In this document: in pieces, positions 62,272-64,000 of the stretch
Layout: the number at the start of each line of letters is the position of its first letter
How positions within the stretch are numbered: the first letter of the stretch is position 1
Source: Hominimerdicola alba
GTDB taxonomy: Bacteria > Bacillota > Clostridia > Oscillospirales > Ruminococcaceae
Assembly (NCBI RefSeq): GCF_900112155.1
Contig: NZ_FOKQ01000003.1
Span: forward strand, 124,001 to 188,000
Reading direction: 5' to 3'
DNA: 64,000 nucleotides
Program-made: the position numbers and the translations under genes
The notes under the pieces: generated by a model
The model's database searches: none
The model's input: the letters and a program-made list of their open reading frames with translations, nothing else
What the model was told of the DNA's origin: nothing

Positions 62272-63174
62272 TCATTCAAAACTTACTGTATACTTATGCA
62301 AAAGAAATTCAGGGTGATATGAGAGCTTTGAGCGTCTTAGACCCTCGATGCCCATATCCTCTTCCCTGTTTATATATTTTAGCTGAGAAGCATATTTTTT
62401 TGCGAACTGATTGCATAGCATTGGGTACGCACCATTGATATCGCTTCTCGCCTTTTCGATATGCACAACAAATGTATTGCTGTTGAGCTGTTCACCAATG
62501 GTAAAGCCCACCATCTCGCCGTTTGCGCGGAGTATCCCGCCTTTAAGACCGAGATAGTCCATATTCATCAGAAAGCGGTGTATGGCGTACTGCTCGATAG
62601 CTGCCGAGCCGTCATTATCATCGCCAGAATTATAAATATCGGCGGCGAAACGGAAACAATCCTCGATATCACAGGGTCTTATCTCATCAAAAGACCAGTC
62701 ATTCTCCATAAACCTGTTGATGTGGTTCCTTTTGCCGTGATATTTTTTGCCTTCAAGGGTGATGAGCTTTTCGGAAAGGTAAATATAATCGGAGCTTCCG
62801 CGATCAGTGGAAAAGCTTATCCTGTCGCCGTAGACTTCTTTGAGCCATTCAAGATCATATTCGGTGACGGAGCAGACTCTGAAAACATCGCCCTTATCCG
62901 TAATATATTTTTCAAGCTCTGCAAGGAGAGACAAGGTCTTTTCCCAGCCCTGAGCATCATCCGCCGCACCTGTAGGGAACGACAAAACCGGCTTTCCATC
63001 ACTGAAATTCATCAGTATATAAAAGTCACCGTGAAGACATATCAGCGAATCGCTCAGCCTGTGCCACGCGAAATTATTCGCGAAGCTGTACTCACAGCCC
63101 ATGCGGTCGGACACTGCAAGACTTGCATTTATCTCGTCGCGGTCGGTGAGTTCAATTTTTCTGAAATCAAACAT
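62272..63174 (-). CDS. DUF2156 (phosphatidylglycerol lysyltransferase-like) protein
   Basis: The 300-residue protein has the DUF2156 layout of two linked GNAT-like halves: YSFANNFAWHRLSDSLICLH near residue 28, KYHGKRNHINRFMENDWSF near 143, and AYPMLCNQFAKKY with YINREEDMGIEGLRRSKLSY at the end. Relatives aminoacylate lipids, but soluble stand-alone copies such as this have no known substrate. It begins four bases past the thymidylate kinase stop. Confidence 0.88.
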   Translation of the reverse strand: MFDFRKIELTDRDEINASLAVSDRMGCEYSFANNFAWHRLSDSLICLHGDFYILMNFSDGKPVLSFPTGAADDAQGWEKTLSLLAELEKYITDKGDVFRVCSVTEYDLEWLKEVYGDRISFSTDRGSSDYIYLSEKLITLEGKKYHGKRNHINRFMENDWSFDEIRPCDIEDCFRFAADIYNSGDDNDGSAAIEQYAIHRFLMNMDYLGLKGGILRANGEMVGFTIGEQLNSNTFVVHIEKARSDINGAYPMLCNQFAKKYASQLKYINREEDMGIEGLRRSKLSYHPEFLLHKYTVSFE

Positions 63175-63177
63175 TTA

Positions 63178-63834
63178 TTATTCAATTATCCCCGTGAGCT
63201 TTTCAAATATCGTATCGATGCTCAGCGGTTCATCGCCGCAGCCGCATTCAACGATATCCCAGCCCTGTTTTTCGGCGGTAAAAAGCGCTGCCTTGCGGCA
63301 CATACGCAGAAAACCGATGTTCTTTTCGTGGATATCCTTTTTGCTCTCATCTCCGCCGTATCTTGCGGAAAGCAGCTTCTGGGAGATATCGATGGGCATA
63401 TCAAGGAAAATAACCTTATCGGGCTTTGGCAGACCCAGTTTGCCGTACTCGTAATCCTCCAGCCATGTCAGATAGTTTTCCCATTCTTCCTCGGGAAGCT
63501 TGGTCATCTGGTAGATGCAGTTGGATGTCACGTACCTAGCCGCAAGGATAAGACAGCCGTCATTATAATCGTCTTCCCAGTATTTTTTATAGCTTACATA
63601 TCTGTCAGCCGCATAAAAGCTTGATGCAGCATAAGCATTGACAGCTTCTGCACTTCCGGCTATATCGCCACGCAGGTACATCTGTACCAGTGTGGAAGAC
63701 GGGTCATCATAATCGGGAAAACTTATGGCTTTCAGCTTAACACCCTTGGCTTCAAGATACTCCGCAAGCTTTTCAAACTGTGTGGACTTTCCGCTGCCGT
63801 CGAGACCTTCGAGAACTATCAGTTTATATTTCAT
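63178..63834 (-). CDS. tmk: thymidylate kinase
   Basis: The protein of about 218 residues phosphorylates dTMP. It has the P-loop VLEGLDGSGKSTQFEKLAEY at its start and ADRYVSYKKYWEDDY near residue 77, then KPDKVIFLDMPIDIS. A LID-like SARYGGDESKKDIHEKN segment is present. The start at 63834 has AAGGTG upstream, within the end of thyX, so dTMP synthesis and phosphorylation genes are coupled. Confidence 0.86.
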   Translation of the reverse strand: MKYKLIVLEGLDGSGKSTQFEKLAEYLEAKGVKLKAISFPDYDDPSSTLVQMYLRGDIAGSAEAVNAYAASSFYAADRYVSYKKYWEDDYNDGCLILAARYVTSNCIYQMTKLPEEEWENYLTWLEDYEYGKLGLPKPDKVIFLDMPIDISQKLLSARYGGDESKKDIHEKNIGFLRMCRKAALFTAEKQGWDIVECGCGDEPLSIDTIFEKLTGIIE

Positions 63835-63836
63835 AA

Positions 63837-64000
63837 TCAAAGCACCTTATATTTTTCACGAACTTCTGCGAACTTTCCGCAGGTCATCTTGCCCTCGGGA
63901 CATTTGCCCTCTTTAACGCAGGAAGGTCCAGCATTTTTGAATACATTGGGGGCTACCTCACGGCAGAGTCTCAGCATTTCATCCGCAACAGCCTTTATCT
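63837..64000 (-). CDS. thyX: FAD-dependent thymidylate synthase, C-terminal end (partial)
   Basis: Only the last 54 codons are in the window. They read ADEMLRLCREVAPNVFKNAG, then PSCVKEGKCPEGKMTCGKFA and EVREKYKVL. This cysteine-bearing tail is the C-terminus I know from clostridial ThyX proteins, which make dTMP from dUMP with FAD and methylene-THF. The neighbour tmk agrees. Certainty is limited by the missing active-site region. Confidence 0.72.
   Translation of the reverse strand, partial: IKAVADEMLRLCREVAPNVFKNAGPSCVKEGKCPEGKMTCGKFAEVREKYKVL

Noticed and set aside
1-64000. tRNA, rRNA, CRISPR arrays, IS elements and prophage
   Set aside because: I looked for tRNA-like cloverleafs, repeat-spacer arrays and transposase genes and saw none; the Xer-type recombinase has no visible att repeats.

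Overview
The window reads like a chromosomal segment of a gut Clostridium-class bacterium of the family Ruminococcaceae, most like Ruminococcus (R. albus type). The pointers are a secreted enzyme carrying a type-I dockerin, a clostridial T-box leader, AT-rich consensus sigma-A promoters with 16-17 bp spacers, strong GGAGG ribosome sites, and family choices such as FAD-dependent ThyX, MltG with a long charged cytoplasmic tail, and a clostridial Agr system. Genus is an inference; no rRNA or tRNA gene is present.

Layout. 1-7.6 kb (minus strand): holA, a small membrane protein, comEC, a HIT protein, a GrpB-like protein, alaS and a VWA protein, the last two behind one T-box leader with a perfect promoter. 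7.6-12 kb: cysK with a frameshifted small gene behind it, then on the plus strand two small unknown genes, a flavin reductase and a secreted zinc phospholipase C-like protein. 12-15.5 kb (minus): a CotH-type lipoprotein preceded by a strongly promoted, terminated, highly structured RNA of about 270 nt that I cannot assign to a family, and a zinc-ribbon membrane protein. 15.5-22.9 kb (minus): a DHH phosphoesterase, metA (predicted acetyl-CoA type), DUF1275, several GNAT acetyltransferases, a nucleoside phosphorylase, one decayed gene and an attenuator-like leader with a 23-codon peptide. 23-26.8 kb: glyA, a SUKH-3 immunity-like protein, RidA and a Xer-type recombinase.

27.5-31.3 kb (plus) is a complete agr quorum-sensing locus: LytTR response regulator, GHKL histidine kinase, a LytTR-type direct-repeat operator, AgrB, an unknown 201-residue protein and a 49-residue AgrD pheromone precursor ending in a CIFWY core. 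31.3-39 kb (minus): thioesterase, nucleotidyltransferase, glycogen debranching enzyme, a PARG-like protein with a pentapeptide-repeat protein, SPFH/NfeD pair, flavin reductase.

39-53.4 kb (plus) holds all genes for arginine from glutamate: argG with its own ArgR-like operator region, then argH, argC, argJ, argB, argD and argF in one tightly spaced run. Passenger genes are interleaved: a C_GCAxxG_C_C protein, membrane proteins, TraX-like, GyrI-like, a GNAT, and a GH3 lipoprotein interrupted by an in-frame amber codon before its catalytic aspartate. 53.6-56.4 kb is a GntR(YtrA)-ABC transporter operon with a palindrome over its -10 box. 56.5-64 kb: the dockerin protein, a 22-codon hydrophobic peptide gene with a sequestered ribosome site (toxin-like), U32 protease/tRNA-hydroxylation protein, mltG, 5-formyl-THF cyclo-ligase, a DJ-1/PfpI protein, a DUF2156 protein, a thymidylate kinase and the end of thyX.

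All calls are from reading the sequence and family knowledge; no database search was made.
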